Of a stretch of 60,136 bases of DNA, positions 44,182 through 54,192 are shown piece after piece; the first letter of the stretch is position 1, and each line of letters opens with the position of its first letter. The stretch spans positions 502-60,637 of the forward strand of contig DDMS01000041.1 in NCBI GenBank assembly GCA_002340765.1, in the 5' to 3' direction. The translations under genes and the position numbers were made by a program. Below the pieces are notes generated by a model. That model saw only the letters and a program-made list of their open reading frames with translations. It had not been told where the DNA came from and did no database searches. This stretch comes from Flavobacteriaceae bacterium UBA2540. Lineage in GTDB: Bacteria > Bacteroidota > Bacteroidia > Flavobacteriales > Flavobacteriaceae.

Positions 44182-44883
44182 ATGAAAATCGCACTTTTAG
44201 GCTATGGAAGAATGGGAAAAGAGATTGAAAAAATCGCCATTTCACGAGGTCACGAAATTGTCATCAGAAAAGATGCGGAAGATATTATTGATATCACTTT
44301 AGCTGATGTTGCCATTGATTTTAGCATTCCAAATGCAGCTTTTAATAACATTTTAAATTGCTTAGAAAACAATGTTCCTGTCGTTGCAGGTACTACTGGA
44401 TGGCTTGAAAAATATGAAGATGCAGTTGCTTTGTGTAATAAAAAAAATGGCGCTTTTATTTATGCATCAAACTTTAGTATTGGCGTAAATATCTTTTTTG
44501 AACTTAATAAACAATTGGCAAAATTGATGAGTTCGTTAGAGGATTATCAGGTTTTTATGGAAGAAATTCACCATACTCAAAAATTGGATGCTCCAAGCGG
44601 AACTGCAATAACATTAGCAGAAGGAATCATTGAAAATAGTTCAAAAAACAGATGGGAATTGGCAAATAAATCAAATCCGAATGTAATTCCTATTGTTGCA
44701 AAAAGAATTCCTGATGTTTCTGGAACGCATTCAGTTTGGTATAGTTCTGAAGTGGATACTATCGAAATTAAACATACAGCCAACAATAGAAAAGGATTTG
44801 CTTTAGGTGCTGTGATTGCTGCAGAATGGATTATCGGAAAAAGTGGTGTTTTTTCTATTAAAGATGTGTTAAACATCCGCTAG
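44182..44883 (+). CDS. dapB: 4-hydroxy-tetrahydrodipicolinate reductase DapB
   Basis: NAD(P)H-dependent reductase of lysine and diaminopimelate synthesis. Start at 44182 (MKIALLGYGRMGKEIE, Rossmann motif GYGRMG), one base after the DUF5683 stop; a longer frame from 44122 only adds sequence inside the previous gene. Family motifs: VAGTTGWLE, ASNFSIGVNIF and the catalytic EEIHHTQKLDAPSGTA (His and Lys). 233 residues, the short form typical of Bacteroidetes. Confidence 0.95.
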   Translation: MKIALLGYGRMGKEIEKIAISRGHEIVIRKDAEDIIDITLADVAIDFSIPNAAFNNILNCLENNVPVVAGTTGWLEKYEDAVALCNKKNGAFIYASNFSIGVNIFFELNKQLAKLMSSLEDYQVFMEEIHHTQKLDAPSGTAITLAEGIIENSSKNRWELANKSNPNVIPIVAKRIPDVSGTHSVWYSSEVDTIEIKHTANNRKGFALGAVIAAEWIIGKSGVFSIKDVLNIR

Positions 44884-44959
44884 AAACTGTAACTTTTTTT
44901 CTATTTTGCGCCTTATTAAATTGTAAAATATTCCTTTTAAGGAACAATAAATATTGATT

Positions 44960-46663
44960 ATGACATTTATTCAGTGGTTTCTCTTTTTTTTGGTCATCCA
45001 AATTATTCATTTTTTAGGCACTTGGAAACTGTATCAAATAGCTGGTAGAAAAGCTTGGGAGTCAGCAATCCCAATTTACAATGGCATTGTTTTAATGCAA
45101 ATTATCAAACGTCCAAAATGGTGGATTATTCTTCTTTTTATTCCAATTATCAATTTATTGATGTTTCCAGTTATTTGGATTGAAACCATTAGAACTTTTG
45201 GTTTTTATAAAAAATTAGATTCTTTTTTAGTGATTATCACTTTGGGATTGTATATTTTTTACATCAATTATGGAACAGATACAAAATACAATAGCGATAG
45301 AAGTTTAAAACCACAATCTGAATTAGGAGAATGGGTTAGCTCCATCACTTTTGCGATTATTGCTGCAACGTTGGTTCATACGTATTTTATGCAACCATTT
45401 ACCATCCCAACTTCATCTCTCGAAAAATCGCTATTGGTAGGAGATTATTTGTTTGTGAGCAAGTTTCATTATGGTGCTAGAGTTCCATCAACAGTAATTG
45501 CTGCGCCTATGGTTCATGATTCATTACCATTTACTGGTACAGCCTCGTATTTGAAAAGTCCGCAATTGCCTTATATAAGAATACCAGGATTGAAAAAAAT
45601 CAAAAATAATGATATTGTTTGTTTCAATTGGCCTGCAGATTCTCTGGCAACAATGTGGGGTGATATTTCTGGAAAATTCACTTATAAACCTGTTGACAAA
45701 AAGACCAACTATGTAAAACGTTGTGTTGGAATTGCTGGAGATTCGCTTGAAATCAGAGATGGTTATGTATATATCAACGGAAAAAAAAACGTACTCCCTT
45801 ACAGAGCAAAAATTCAGTTTTATTATACGTATGAATCTAAAAATCCTATTGATGCAAGTAATTATCCGAAATTTTTGATTGATAAAGAACGTACTGGAGT
45901 TTACCAAATTTTGTCAGAGTATTGGGACAATGAAAAAGTTCAAAAAGCTATCAAAACCAATGGAAATTTAACTAAAATTGGTCAAGATTCTATATATACA
46001 GAAGTTGCAGGAGGCATTAATCCTGAGTTGGCTCAGCGTTTAAAAATGAATTCAGTTACTAATAAAATCAATATCAATTTAACAGAAGAAGAAGTTAGCA
46101 TACTTGAAAATTATCCTTTAACGATTTCTGTAAAAAAAATAAATCATGCTCCTGATAATGCTATTTTTCCTCATGTTGAAAAGTTGCAATGGAGTCAAGA
46201 TAATTTTGGCCCAATTTACATACCTAAAGCTGGAGTAACTGTTAAATTAGACAAAGAATCATTACCTTTTTATGAGCAAATTATCAAAAATTATGAAAAT
46301 AATGATTTATTGGTGAATGGTAATGAAATTTTTATCAACGGAAAAAGTGTAGATTCATACACATTTAAACAAGATTATTATTGGCTTTTAGGAGACAATC
46401 GTCATAATTCATTAGATGCCCGTTATTGGGGTTATGTTCCTTTTGATCACGTTCTTGGAAAACCTGTGATGGTTTGGTTTAGTTGGGATGCAAATGCTTC
46501 AAGTTTTGGCGCAAAGCTAAAATCAATTCGTTGGGACAGAATGTTTACAACTGTTCATGGTGATGGTGAACCTGTTTCATATAGGTATTTCATTTTTGCT
46601 TTGATAACTATATATATTATTTACAGTTTCTTTAAAGGAAAGAAAAAAACTGAGAAAAAATAA
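44960..46663 (+). CDS. lepB: Signal peptidase I, long Bacteroidetes form
   Basis: A 567-residue membrane protease that removes signal peptides. Three or four hydrophobic segments occupy residues 1-105. The catalytic domain begins with QPFTIPTSSLEKSLLVGDYL (nucleophile Ser153), the general-base lysine is in NYVKRCVGIAGDSLEIRDG, and GDNRHNSLDARYWGYVP is the conserved box near the end. It is far longer than the 324 residues of the E. coli enzyme because of the additional amino-terminal segments and a large insert between the lysine and the GDNR boxes (about 290-455). A TTCCTTTTAAGGAA palindrome lies 16 bases upstream of the start. Confidence 0.93.
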   Translation: MTFIQWFLFFLVIQIIHFLGTWKLYQIAGRKAWESAIPIYNGIVLMQIIKRPKWWIILLFIPIINLLMFPVIWIETIRTFGFYKKLDSFLVIITLGLYIFYINYGTDTKYNSDRSLKPQSELGEWVSSITFAIIAATLVHTYFMQPFTIPTSSLEKSLLVGDYLFVSKFHYGARVPSTVIAAPMVHDSLPFTGTASYLKSPQLPYIRIPGLKKIKNNDIVCFNWPADSLATMWGDISGKFTYKPVDKKTNYVKRCVGIAGDSLEIRDGYVYINGKKNVLPYRAKIQFYYTYESKNPIDASNYPKFLIDKERTGVYQILSEYWDNEKVQKAIKTNGNLTKIGQDSIYTEVAGGINPELAQRLKMNSVTNKININLTEEEVSILENYPLTISVKKINHAPDNAIFPHVEKLQWSQDNFGPIYIPKAGVTVKLDKESLPFYEQIIKNYENNDLLVNGNEIFINGKSVDSYTFKQDYYWLLGDNRHNSLDARYWGYVPFDHVLGKPVMVWFSWDANASSFGAKLKSIRWDRMFTTVHGDGEPVSYRYFIFALITIYIIYSFFKGKKKTEKK

Positions 46664-46668
46664 ACAAG

Positions 46669-47265
46669 ATGTCATTGTTTATTCCAACATATTTTTCGCC
46701 AATTTCACAATATGAAGAAATTGTAAAAGCTGACAAAATTATCTTTGAAATGGAAGATAATTTTCAAAAACAGAGCTTTCGAAATCGTTGTTATATCTAT
46801 AATGGAAATGGAAAACAACTGCTGAGTATTCCTTTAAAACACCAAATAAAAGACGGAAGAAAAAAAACAAAAGATACTCTTATTGAAAATGATTTTCCTT
46901 GGCAAGATCAACATTTTAAGTCTTTACAAACTTCCTACAGAGTTTCTCCGTATTTTGAATTTTTTGAAGATGACATTTCACTACTTTTTTATAAAAAATA
47001 CAAGTTTTTGCATGACATCAATATAGATACTTTTTTATTAATAGCTGGTGCGTTACAAATTGAAACAAGCATTTCAAAAACAGAGAATTACACTTCAAAA
47101 ACTTCAGAAAAAGATTGTAGGTTTTTAGCAGAAAAAAATTTACAACCAGAGAGAGAATTCAAAAAATACACACAAATGTTTGATGACAAACATGGATTTA
47201 TCCCAAATTTATCCATCTTGGATTTGCTGTTTATGGAAGGGCCAAATGCTGTAAGTTTTTTCTGA
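46669..47265 (+). CDS. WbqC-family protein
   Basis: A 198-residue protein of the WbqC family (FIPTYFSPISQYEEIVKADK at the start, then QSFRNRCYIYNGNGKQLLSIPLK in two pieces). WbqC-like genes occur in O-antigen clusters and near lepB in Bacteroidetes; they may take part in sugar modification, but biochemistry is lacking. It follows lepB by 5 bases and overlaps the next start by one base, so they are co-translated. Confidence 0.85.
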   Translation: MSLFIPTYFSPISQYEEIVKADKIIFEMEDNFQKQSFRNRCYIYNGNGKQLLSIPLKHQIKDGRKKTKDTLIENDFPWQDQHFKSLQTSYRVSPYFEFFEDDISLLFYKKYKFLHDINIDTFLLIAGALQIETSISKTENYTSKTSEKDCRFLAEKNLQPEREFKKYTQMFDDKHGFIPNLSILDLLFMEGPNAVSFF

Positions 47266-47576
47266 TGTTTTCTACAAAATTCATCATTCATTACGGACTT
47301 CATTTTGTAGTTACTTTTTTAATTTCTTACTTTTTTTTTAAAGAAAATTGGAAAAAAATATACATAATTTTCTTAGCTTCTATGTTGATTGATTTGGATC
47401 ATTTATTGGCAACTCCAATTTTTGACAGCAGCAGATGTAGCATAAATTTTCATCCTTTACACACATATTATTCAGCAGGAATATATGTTATTGGATTATT
47501 TTTTAGGAAAACACACATCTTTGGGTTTGCGTTGCTTTTTCACTTATTGACCGATTTTATAGATTGTTATTTATAA
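47265..47576 (+). CDS. DUF6122 small membrane protein
   Basis: A 103-residue protein with three or four hydrophobic segments and several histidines (IIHYGLHF, DLDHLLATP, FHPLHTYY, LLFHLLTDFIDC). The DxDHL and HPLH spacing recalls membrane metal-dependent hydrolases of the YdjM/DUF457 type, so DUF6122 may be a small member; this is an inference. Last gene of the parA run, overlapping the convergent flippase gene by 10 bases. Confidence 0.8.
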   Translation: MFSTKFIIHYGLHFVVTFLISYFFFKENWKKIYIIFLASMLIDLDHLLATPIFDSSRCSINFHPLHTYYSAGIYVIGLFFRKTHIFGFALLFHLLTDFIDCYL

Positions 47577-49054
47577 AATCGTTTTGAAAGTCGTGAAATT
47601 TCATCAGAAATCTGAAATTTTATGACCAAATACAAATAAATAAGCGTGATTAGAATACTTTTAAAAAACATATTCAAAAGTTGGTGCATTGGAATTTTGA
47701 AAAGATATAGTTCATTAAAAGGAAAATCCCAAAAACCAAAAAGCAAATACAATCCAACAATAATTCCAATCATCAACAATGATGTATCAGTAAAAGGAGT
47801 CATTGAAAATTTTCGTTTTACAAATAATATTTTACCTGTATTTGCAAAAAAAATCACAATCAGCGACGCTAATGCCAAACCATCAGTTCCCATATCTAGC
47901 TTATAATAAAAGAGTTTGTTCAGGAAATAAACTGAAAAAGCCATCATTAAACTATAGGGCAAAGTAATTTTATAATACTTAGAATTATTAATAATTGCAC
48001 CATTATTCCCTAAAAAACCTGTGTATAATTTTAAGAAAGAAATCATAAAAACAACAAGTGCTCCACCTTCATATTGTTTGGGCAATAAACTAAATAATTC
48101 TTTTACGTTTGAATTGATTAAAACAAAAAATAAACCACTGATTAATAATAAGTTAATTGAACTTTTCTTGTATAGTGAAGCAACTTCAACATGATTATTT
48201 TCGTTTAGCGTTTTAGAAGTTAACGGTTGTAAAATATTCATCATTGCCCTACTTGGCGCTTCAATAAAAGAGCCAATAAACACTGCGACTGCATAGTAAG
48301 CTGCTTGCTGAATGGGTTCTTTGCCAGGAATCATAAATTTATCAATATCCAAAATGATCGCTCCTGCACTTCCAGCCATGATGATGTAGAGAGAATATCT
48401 CATAATCTCTGAAAAATTTTCAAGCCTTGAAAAGGTAAATTTGGGGAAATACAAATAAAACGCATAAGACATCATCACAAACATTCTTAAAAAGTAGAAT
48501 CCTGTCAAATAATAAATAAAATCTTCTTTTGAAATCCATTGAAAATAGACTGCAAAAAGCAATAACATCACTACGACTCTATTCCATAATTCTTTCAAAA
48601 CATTCCCAAAAACAGAATGAAATTGAACTCTTGCCCACGCATAAAATACCTCAAAATAAGCACATGTAAACGCAATTAAATAAATGACAAACGTATAGTT
48701 TTTGATGATTGGATTATTTATAGACAAATAATTGCTAATTTCCTCGTAAAACAAATTCCCAACATATCCCATTGGAATAGCCACCAATAAAGGTAAAAAC
48801 AACACAGACGTAAGAAATTTATCTTGTTCAACCTTTGTAAAGTAACTTGAATAAAATTTGATAATTGTATGATGAACTCCCAAAGCAATTAATGGCATCA
48901 AAATATTAGAGGTTGATAATAAGAAAGTTACCAAACCATAATATTCATCTTCTAAAAAGCGGGTATATAAAAAAAGCGTATTGATACCTCCAATAACAAA
49001 ACCGAGATAAATAAATATCGTATTTTTAAAAGATTGTTTTAAAACAATGCCCAT
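47567..49054 (-). CDS. Polysaccharide flippase (Wzx/MATE-like)
   Basis: A 495-residue inner-membrane protein with about 14 hydrophobic segments across its length, the layout of the MOP exporter superfamily. The amino end IFIYLGFVIGGINTLFLYTR and the LGVHHTIIKFYSSYF segment are typical of O-antigen/capsule flippases. It probably moves an undecaprenyl-linked oligosaccharide across the membrane. It lies downstream of two GT4 genes on the same strand (7-base gap), forming a surface-glycan run. Confidence 0.9.
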   Translation of the reverse strand: MGIVLKQSFKNTIFIYLGFVIGGINTLFLYTRFLEDEYYGLVTFLLSTSNILMPLIALGVHHTIIKFYSSYFTKVEQDKFLTSVLFLPLLVAIPMGYVGNLFYEEISNYLSINNPIIKNYTFVIYLIAFTCAYFEVFYAWARVQFHSVFGNVLKELWNRVVVMLLLFAVYFQWISKEDFIYYLTGFYFLRMFVMMSYAFYLYFPKFTFSRLENFSEIMRYSLYIIMAGSAGAIILDIDKFMIPGKEPIQQAAYYAVAVFIGSFIEAPSRAMMNILQPLTSKTLNENNHVEVASLYKKSSINLLLISGLFFVLINSNVKELFSLLPKQYEGGALVVFMISFLKLYTGFLGNNGAIINNSKYYKITLPYSLMMAFSVYFLNKLFYYKLDMGTDGLALASLIVIFFANTGKILFVKRKFSMTPFTDTSLLMIGIIVGLYLLFGFWDFPFNELYLFKIPMHQLLNMFFKSILITLIYLYLVIKFQISDEISRLSKRFYK

Positions 49055-49061
49055 GGTAATT

Positions 49062-50321
49062 TTATAAAGATTTTATCAATTTCGCCAATTTTGATGTCAA
49101 ATTTTGGCGATGATATTGTTCAATATTTTTTGATGCTACACTCAAATTTCCTTCCTTAAATTGTTGATAAAGTCTCAAAATTTCGGTTGATAACTTCGCT
49201 TCATTTTCATGTGCTATAACAACTCCTGAATGGGTGTGTTCTAAAATTTCTGATAAATCACCTTCTTCAGGACCTAATGCTAAAATAGGTCTTTTTGATG
49301 TCAAATATTCAAAAAGTTTTCCGGTTAAAATTCCAGCTGACTTTGGTGCTCTTGGAATCAGTAATAATAAAACCTGTGCTCTTTTTTGATATTCAATCGC
49401 TTCCAAATGAGATACATATCCTTTGATTTCAGAAATCCCAGTCAACATATTTTTTTCGATTTCTTGATGAACCTCAGCTGAAATATCACCCACAAAAAGT
49501 AACTGAACATCATTTTTAAATGCTTCATTTGCATCACACACCTTTTTGATAACCTTAAAAAATGCAACTGGATTGCTTTGTTTGGGCAATAAACCAATAT
49601 ACGAAATCGTAAATTTTGAGTCTAAAACTAGGTGTTCATCTTGCAAAACTTCGGAATCAAAACCATTTGTAATCACCTCAACGCTTTTCGCAATTTTATC
49701 AAAATCTTTTTTCAAAGAGTTACTGACCGTCAAAATACAATCTGCATTTTCAATTACTTTTTTCTCTAATTTTAGATTCCGTTTTTTAGCAAAAGAAAGT
49801 TGTTTGAATGATTGATTGTAATACAAATCTGTCCAAGGATCTCTAAAATCTGCAATCCATTTGATGTTGTTTCTTTTGCTGATTTTTTCCGCAATCAAAT
49901 GCATACTATGAGGAGGTCCTGTTGAAATAATGACATCAATTGGATTTTCAAGCAAATATTTTTGTAAAAATTTCACAGAAGATCTTACCCAAAAAATCTT
50001 TGGATCAGGAATAAAAAAATTTCCTCTCATAAATGACAATAATCCGTTATTAGTACTGTTAGCAACATCTTCTTTTTTAACCCCTTTTTGCTTCCAAAAA
50101 AATACATCTGTAGGCTCGAAAATCGGATTTTTCAACACCGTTATATTTTTTGGTATTTCAGAAATCAAACTATCATCTTCCTTTGGGTAGTTGGCATTAT
50201 CAACTGTATAGACAATAGGTTCAATCCCAAAATCTTGTAAATATTTTACAAATTTCAACCAACGTTGAACGCCACTTCCACCTGCAGGAGGCCAATAATA
50301 TGTGATAATTAGGACTTTCAA
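49062..50321 (-). CDS. Glycosyltransferase family 4
   Basis: A 419-residue GT-B enzyme. The start is TTG at 50321, giving MKVLIITYYWPPAGGSGVQR, the usual opening (GG-containing acceptor loop); the longer frame to 50372 lies inside the upstream gene. The donor domain has ISYIGLLPKQSNP, LLIPRAPKSAGILTGKLFEY and a final acidic loop LALGPEEGDL. TTG overlaps the TGA of the preceding gene, so translation is coupled. It adds a sugar to a surface glycan precursor; specificity unknown. Confidence 0.9.
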   Translation of the reverse strand: MKVLIITYYWPPAGGSGVQRWLKFVKYLQDFGIEPIVYTVDNANYPKEDDSLISEIPKNITVLKNPIFEPTDVFFWKQKGVKKEDVANSTNNGLLSFMRGNFFIPDPKIFWVRSSVKFLQKYLLENPIDVIISTGPPHSMHLIAEKISKRNNIKWIADFRDPWTDLYYNQSFKQLSFAKKRNLKLEKKVIENADCILTVSNSLKKDFDKIAKSVEVITNGFDSEVLQDEHLVLDSKFTISYIGLLPKQSNPVAFFKVIKKVCDANEAFKNDVQLLFVGDISAEVHQEIEKNMLTGISEIKGYVSHLEAIEYQKRAQVLLLLIPRAPKSAGILTGKLFEYLTSKRPILALGPEEGDLSEILEHTHSGVVIAHENEAKLSTEILRLYQQFKEGNLSVASKNIEQYHRQNLTSKLAKLIKSL

Positions 50322-51505
50322 TGAAGTATAGTTTCGTATAAATGTAATAAGTTTTTGGAAGTTTGTTCCCAAGAAAATTCATTTCGAACAAAAACTTGCC
50401 CATTTTTTCCCAAAGTTGTCCGTAAATTTTCATCATGATACAATTCCAAGAGTTTATGTTGAAAATCATCTACATTTTTTTCTTGATGCACCAATCCTGA
50501 ATTTACCTTCTCAATCAATTCTTTTTGAGCAGTTGCATCACTCACCAACAATGGTTTTCCAAAACTCATGTATTGAAAAATTTTATTTGCATACGCAACA
50601 TCATGTTGCAAATTTCTATGCAATGGCGAAATACAAATAGCACTACTAATGATGTATGACTGAAATAAACTCTCATTTTGCCATCCTTCAAAATCAACAA
50701 AATCTTCAATTCCTAAATCAGCAACTTGGGATTTTAAAATAGTATCTGTAGTGTTTTTTCCTACAATTACTAGTTTGATATTGGGAATGGCAGCTTTCAA
50801 TAGTGGAATACTTTTAATGGCAGTTTGCAAACCTCTTCTGATATGTGTGTCACCCAAATACAATATTACAAAGTGATTTTTATATTTTTCGATAATTGAA
50901 TTATCAATAGTATACTCCTCAAAAAATGATTTCCGAATGGTATTCGGAACGAAAACATACTTATTTTCAAACGGAAATCGTTCTTGTAAAGACTGAATAA
51001 AATGAGGAGAAACAGTAATCACTTTATCCGCTTTTTTTATAAATGCGGACTCTTTTTGTTTCCATTTTTTTGGTGAAATTATGTATTTCCCAGGAAACTT
51101 TTGAAGGTGAGGATACAATTTCATCACTTCAGGAAGATTGTCGTGCAAATCCAATACTACAGGAAGTTTAAACGATTTGTTCGCCCAAAAAGCAGCTGCT
51201 GCAATTTTAATATCGTGAATGTGCAACACATCAATGTTCGTGGAAGTTAAAAATCGAACAATCTTCTTTTTCATCAAAAAGGAATACGCTGGAATTGTGA
51301 ACGCTAAAGCAGAATTTTTGTATTCAAATTTGTTGGATAAAAATCTTTTAACCTGAATTCCATTGATCATTTCATCGGATTGATTTTCATCGTATTTTAA
51401 ACAAAAAAGAAACACTTCATGACCAGCAGCAATTAAAGAAATCGCTTCATTTTCCACTCTTGGATCTGGAGGAAAAGTGGCGTCAAGAATCATTCCTATG
51501 TTCAT
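50318..51505 (-). CDS. Glycosyltransferase family 4
   Basis: A 395-residue GT-B retaining glycosyltransferase. It begins MNIGMILDATFPPDPRVENE, with LHIHDIKIAAAAFW and DLHDNLPE in the acceptor domain, and VILYLGDTHIRRGLQT, LVIVGKN and the EX7E-type FQYMSFGKPLLVSD segment in the donor domain. First of two adjacent GT4 genes in the minus-strand run; its stop overlaps the TTG start of the next. Precise donor is unknown. Confidence 0.9.
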   Translation of the reverse strand: MNIGMILDATFPPDPRVENEAISLIAAGHEVFLFCLKYDENQSDEMINGIQVKRFLSNKFEYKNSALAFTIPAYSFLMKKKIVRFLTSTNIDVLHIHDIKIAAAAFWANKSFKLPVVLDLHDNLPEVMKLYPHLQKFPGKYIISPKKWKQKESAFIKKADKVITVSPHFIQSLQERFPFENKYVFVPNTIRKSFFEEYTIDNSIIEKYKNHFVILYLGDTHIRRGLQTAIKSIPLLKAAIPNIKLVIVGKNTTDTILKSQVADLGIEDFVDFEGWQNESLFQSYIISSAICISPLHRNLQHDVAYANKIFQYMSFGKPLLVSDATAQKELIEKVNSGLVHQEKNVDDFQHKLLELYHDENLRTTLGKNGQVFVRNEFSWEQTSKNLLHLYETILH

Positions 51506-51514
51506 AAAAAATAA

Positions 51515-53932
51515 TTACTTCTTAATTGTTTTTTTAATTTCGTATACAAACCAAAAAAGGAAAATAAAAATCAATAAACCATAAGAAACTAAAGAAATCA
51601 AACTACCTTGTTGAATTACTTTTGGCTCAAATTTGAATTCAATTCTGTGATTTCCAGCTGGAATTTTCATTCCTCTCAACACATAATTCACGCTGTAATG
51701 AGGAACTGATTTTCCGTCAATATAGGCGTTCCAACCTTTATCATAATAGATTTCTGAAAAAACGGCAAATTGTTCTTTTTGAGATGTTGATTGATACGTT
51801 AAGCTTGTAACCGCATATTTTTCTATAGAAATGCTTGCTGTGCTATCTTTTTGTATGCTGAAATTTTCAAGTTCTGAAAACATATTCACATCAACAATTG
51901 CGGTTGTTTTAGTGTCTAAAGAATCCAAAGTATTCATTTCTTGAGTGGCATTTTGAACTTTTTTCAACGTATTTACAAACCAAACATTGCCATTAGCATC
52001 AGGATTTTGTTGCACTTGTAAAACTCCTGATTGATCAGGAACTATAAAATATTTGGTGTTCAACATATTCAAAACCTGCATATTTTGCTTGGCAATTTGA
52101 TATTCAAACAACTCTTGATAACGTCTCATTTTGGCAGCATGATAGCCTCCAATGGATTGATGAAAATACGAAGTGGTGCCATCTTCCATCAAATTTTTAG
52201 CAAAATTGGCCACTCTAAAATGCGATTTATCTTCCAAAATCAATTTGTCAGCTTCAGAAGCTGTGAATGGTTTTTCCACTTTTCTTGCTGACACAAAATC
52301 ATCAGCATTCAAATATCTTTTGTTTACTGGAATTTGATCTGCCAAAATCAATAATCCCAATCCAACAAAAACAATGCCTTTTTTGAATTTATTTTGAAGA
52401 AAAAACCACAAAAATCCAGCTGCAATCAACATAAAAATGATAGAACGAATCGAATCTGAAAATAACATGGCTTTTCTGTCGCTAATAACAGCCTCAATCA
52501 AACCAGGAAGATCTTTGTAATTTTCATCTCTCAAACCTTCAAAAGAGGATGAAATATGAGCTGCTAAAAATCCAACTACAATCAATCCTCCAAAAACGTA
52601 CACTGCTTTTTTCAAAGCATTTTTCTTTTCACCTGTAGAAATTTCGTTGGAAAAAAATTCTTTTAACCCTAAAATTCCTAAAACGGGAACACACAATTCT
52701 GCAATGACTTGAATAGAGGAAACCGCTCTAAACTTGTTGTACAAAGGAACATAATCAATGAAAAAGTTGGTCAAAAACTCCAAATTTCGTCCCCAACTCA
52801 ATACAATGGAAAACACAGTTGCTGCAACCAACCATTGTTTTAATCGTCCTTTTACCAAAAAAATTCCAAGGAAAAATAAAAAGAAAATTACCACTCCAAT
52901 ATATGCAGGCGCTTCCACAATGGGCTGATCTCCCCAATACGTTAACACTTGTTTTGAATAATCATCAGCTACTTTTTTGCCTGCTTTTTCCTCAATCAAT
53001 TGATAAAATTCAGAATCTTTATCCAATTTTTCAACAGTTCCTCCACCCATAAAACGTGGAATGAACAAATTGAACGTTTCTAATTTTGCATAACTAAATT
53101 GCGTAATATAGTCTTTATCTAATCCTTTTGTGGCCTCTTTTGGGATTCCATCTGGATTGATGGTCAATTCCGATTTTCCTCTGGTACTTGCATCTGCATA
53201 TTCTTTCATCGCCAATAATCTGGAGGAATTTGCACCAACTCCTAAAATTACAGCCACTAAAATGATTGAAACTTGTTTTAAAAATTCAGGAAGTACTTTT
53301 TGTTTGATAGCATGAATTCCCTCTACAATTCCTAAAATCAACAAGCAAAATCCTAAATAATAGGTCATTTGAATGTGGTTGGCGTAAATTTCTAACGCCA
53401 TTGCCAACGCTGTTATTAAGAAACCTAATACATATTTATGCTGAAAAATCCACAAAATGCCCGCCAAAACAAGAGGTATATATGCAATTGCATGAGCTTT
53501 TGCATTGTGACCAGGAATAAAAATAATAATTAAATAGGTCGAAAATCCGAAGGCGAGTGCACCCAAAACAGCCAATCTCCATTCTACTTTTAATGCCAAC
53601 ATCAATACAAAAAAGCTCAAGAAATATAAAAAAGTATAATCAGCTGGTCTTGGCAAAAAACGTAAAGTTCTATCTAAAACACGCACAAAATCATTGGGAT
53701 AATACGCACTAATTTGATATGCAGGCATCCCACTAAAGGAGGCCCCTGTCCAATAAGGCTCTGAGTCTTTTTCTGCTCTAAAATCGGTAATTTCTTTTGC
53801 CATCCCTTGAAATTGGGTGATATCTGACTGAGCTATTTTTTGTCCTTGCAATAAAGGGTAAAAATAGATGACAGACGCCAACAAAAAAATGGCAATTGCA
53901 ACGATGTAAGGAATTCCTTTTTTTAAATTCAT
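51515..53932 (-). CDS. YfhO-family membrane protein
   Basis: An 805-residue inner-membrane protein with about 12 hydrophobic segments and an 180-residue periplasmic domain near the carboxy end (about 580-770), then a final membrane segment. The YfhO family (GT-C-like fold) is thought to glycosylate surface polymers such as lipoteichoic acid in Gram-positive bacteria; in Bacteroidetes its role is unproven. The FxGMPAYQ segment near residue 70 is a family hallmark. Its ATG overlaps the stop of the DUF4834 gene (ATGA) and the GT4 genes follow, suggesting a common glycan pathway. Confidence 0.88.
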   Translation of the reverse strand: MNLKKGIPYIVAIAIFLLASVIYFYPLLQGQKIAQSDITQFQGMAKEITDFRAEKDSEPYWTGASFSGMPAYQISAYYPNDFVRVLDRTLRFLPRPADYTFLYFLSFFVLMLALKVEWRLAVLGALAFGFSTYLIIIFIPGHNAKAHAIAYIPLVLAGILWIFQHKYVLGFLITALAMALEIYANHIQMTYYLGFCLLILGIVEGIHAIKQKVLPEFLKQVSIILVAVILGVGANSSRLLAMKEYADASTRGKSELTINPDGIPKEATKGLDKDYITQFSYAKLETFNLFIPRFMGGGTVEKLDKDSEFYQLIEEKAGKKVADDYSKQVLTYWGDQPIVEAPAYIGVVIFFLFFLGIFLVKGRLKQWLVAATVFSIVLSWGRNLEFLTNFFIDYVPLYNKFRAVSSIQVIAELCVPVLGILGLKEFFSNEISTGEKKNALKKAVYVFGGLIVVGFLAAHISSSFEGLRDENYKDLPGLIEAVISDRKAMLFSDSIRSIIFMLIAAGFLWFFLQNKFKKGIVFVGLGLLILADQIPVNKRYLNADDFVSARKVEKPFTASEADKLILEDKSHFRVANFAKNLMEDGTTSYFHQSIGGYHAAKMRRYQELFEYQIAKQNMQVLNMLNTKYFIVPDQSGVLQVQQNPDANGNVWFVNTLKKVQNATQEMNTLDSLDTKTTAIVDVNMFSELENFSIQKDSTASISIEKYAVTSLTYQSTSQKEQFAVFSEIYYDKGWNAYIDGKSVPHYSVNYVLRGMKIPAGNHRIEFKFEPKVIQQGSLISLVSYGLLIFIFLFWFVYEIKKTIKK

Positions 53933-54192
53933 GGTTTGTCTATTTCTTCAAAATCAACATATTCACCAACATCATCTTTGGTTTGACGTTGCGTTTTTGG
54001 AGCTTTGTCAATCACAGTTTCACCTTCTTTTACCGAAGATTGCTGCTGATGACCATATTGTTGTTGCGCTTGTTCTTGCATTTTTTCAGCTACTTTTTTT
54101 ATCAATAAAGGCGCAATTAAACGCATTATAAATTTAAAAATGTAATAAAAAATAATGATAAAAAAGATTGTTCTCAATAAACCTATTAGCAT
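53929..54192 (-). CDS. DUF4834 small membrane protein
   Basis: An 87-residue protein: one amino-terminal membrane segment (residues 4-30, IFFIIIFYYIFKFIMRLI), a glutamine-rich helical linker and a polar end that closes with DDVGEYVDFEEIDKP. The pattern is DUF4834 of Bacteroidetes. Overlaps the yfhO start by four bases. Function unknown. Confidence 0.85.
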   Translation of the reverse strand: MLIGLLRTIFFIIIFYYIFKFIMRLIAPLLIKKVAEKMQEQAQQQYGHQQQSSVKEGETVIDKAPKTQRQTKDDVGEYVDFEEIDKP

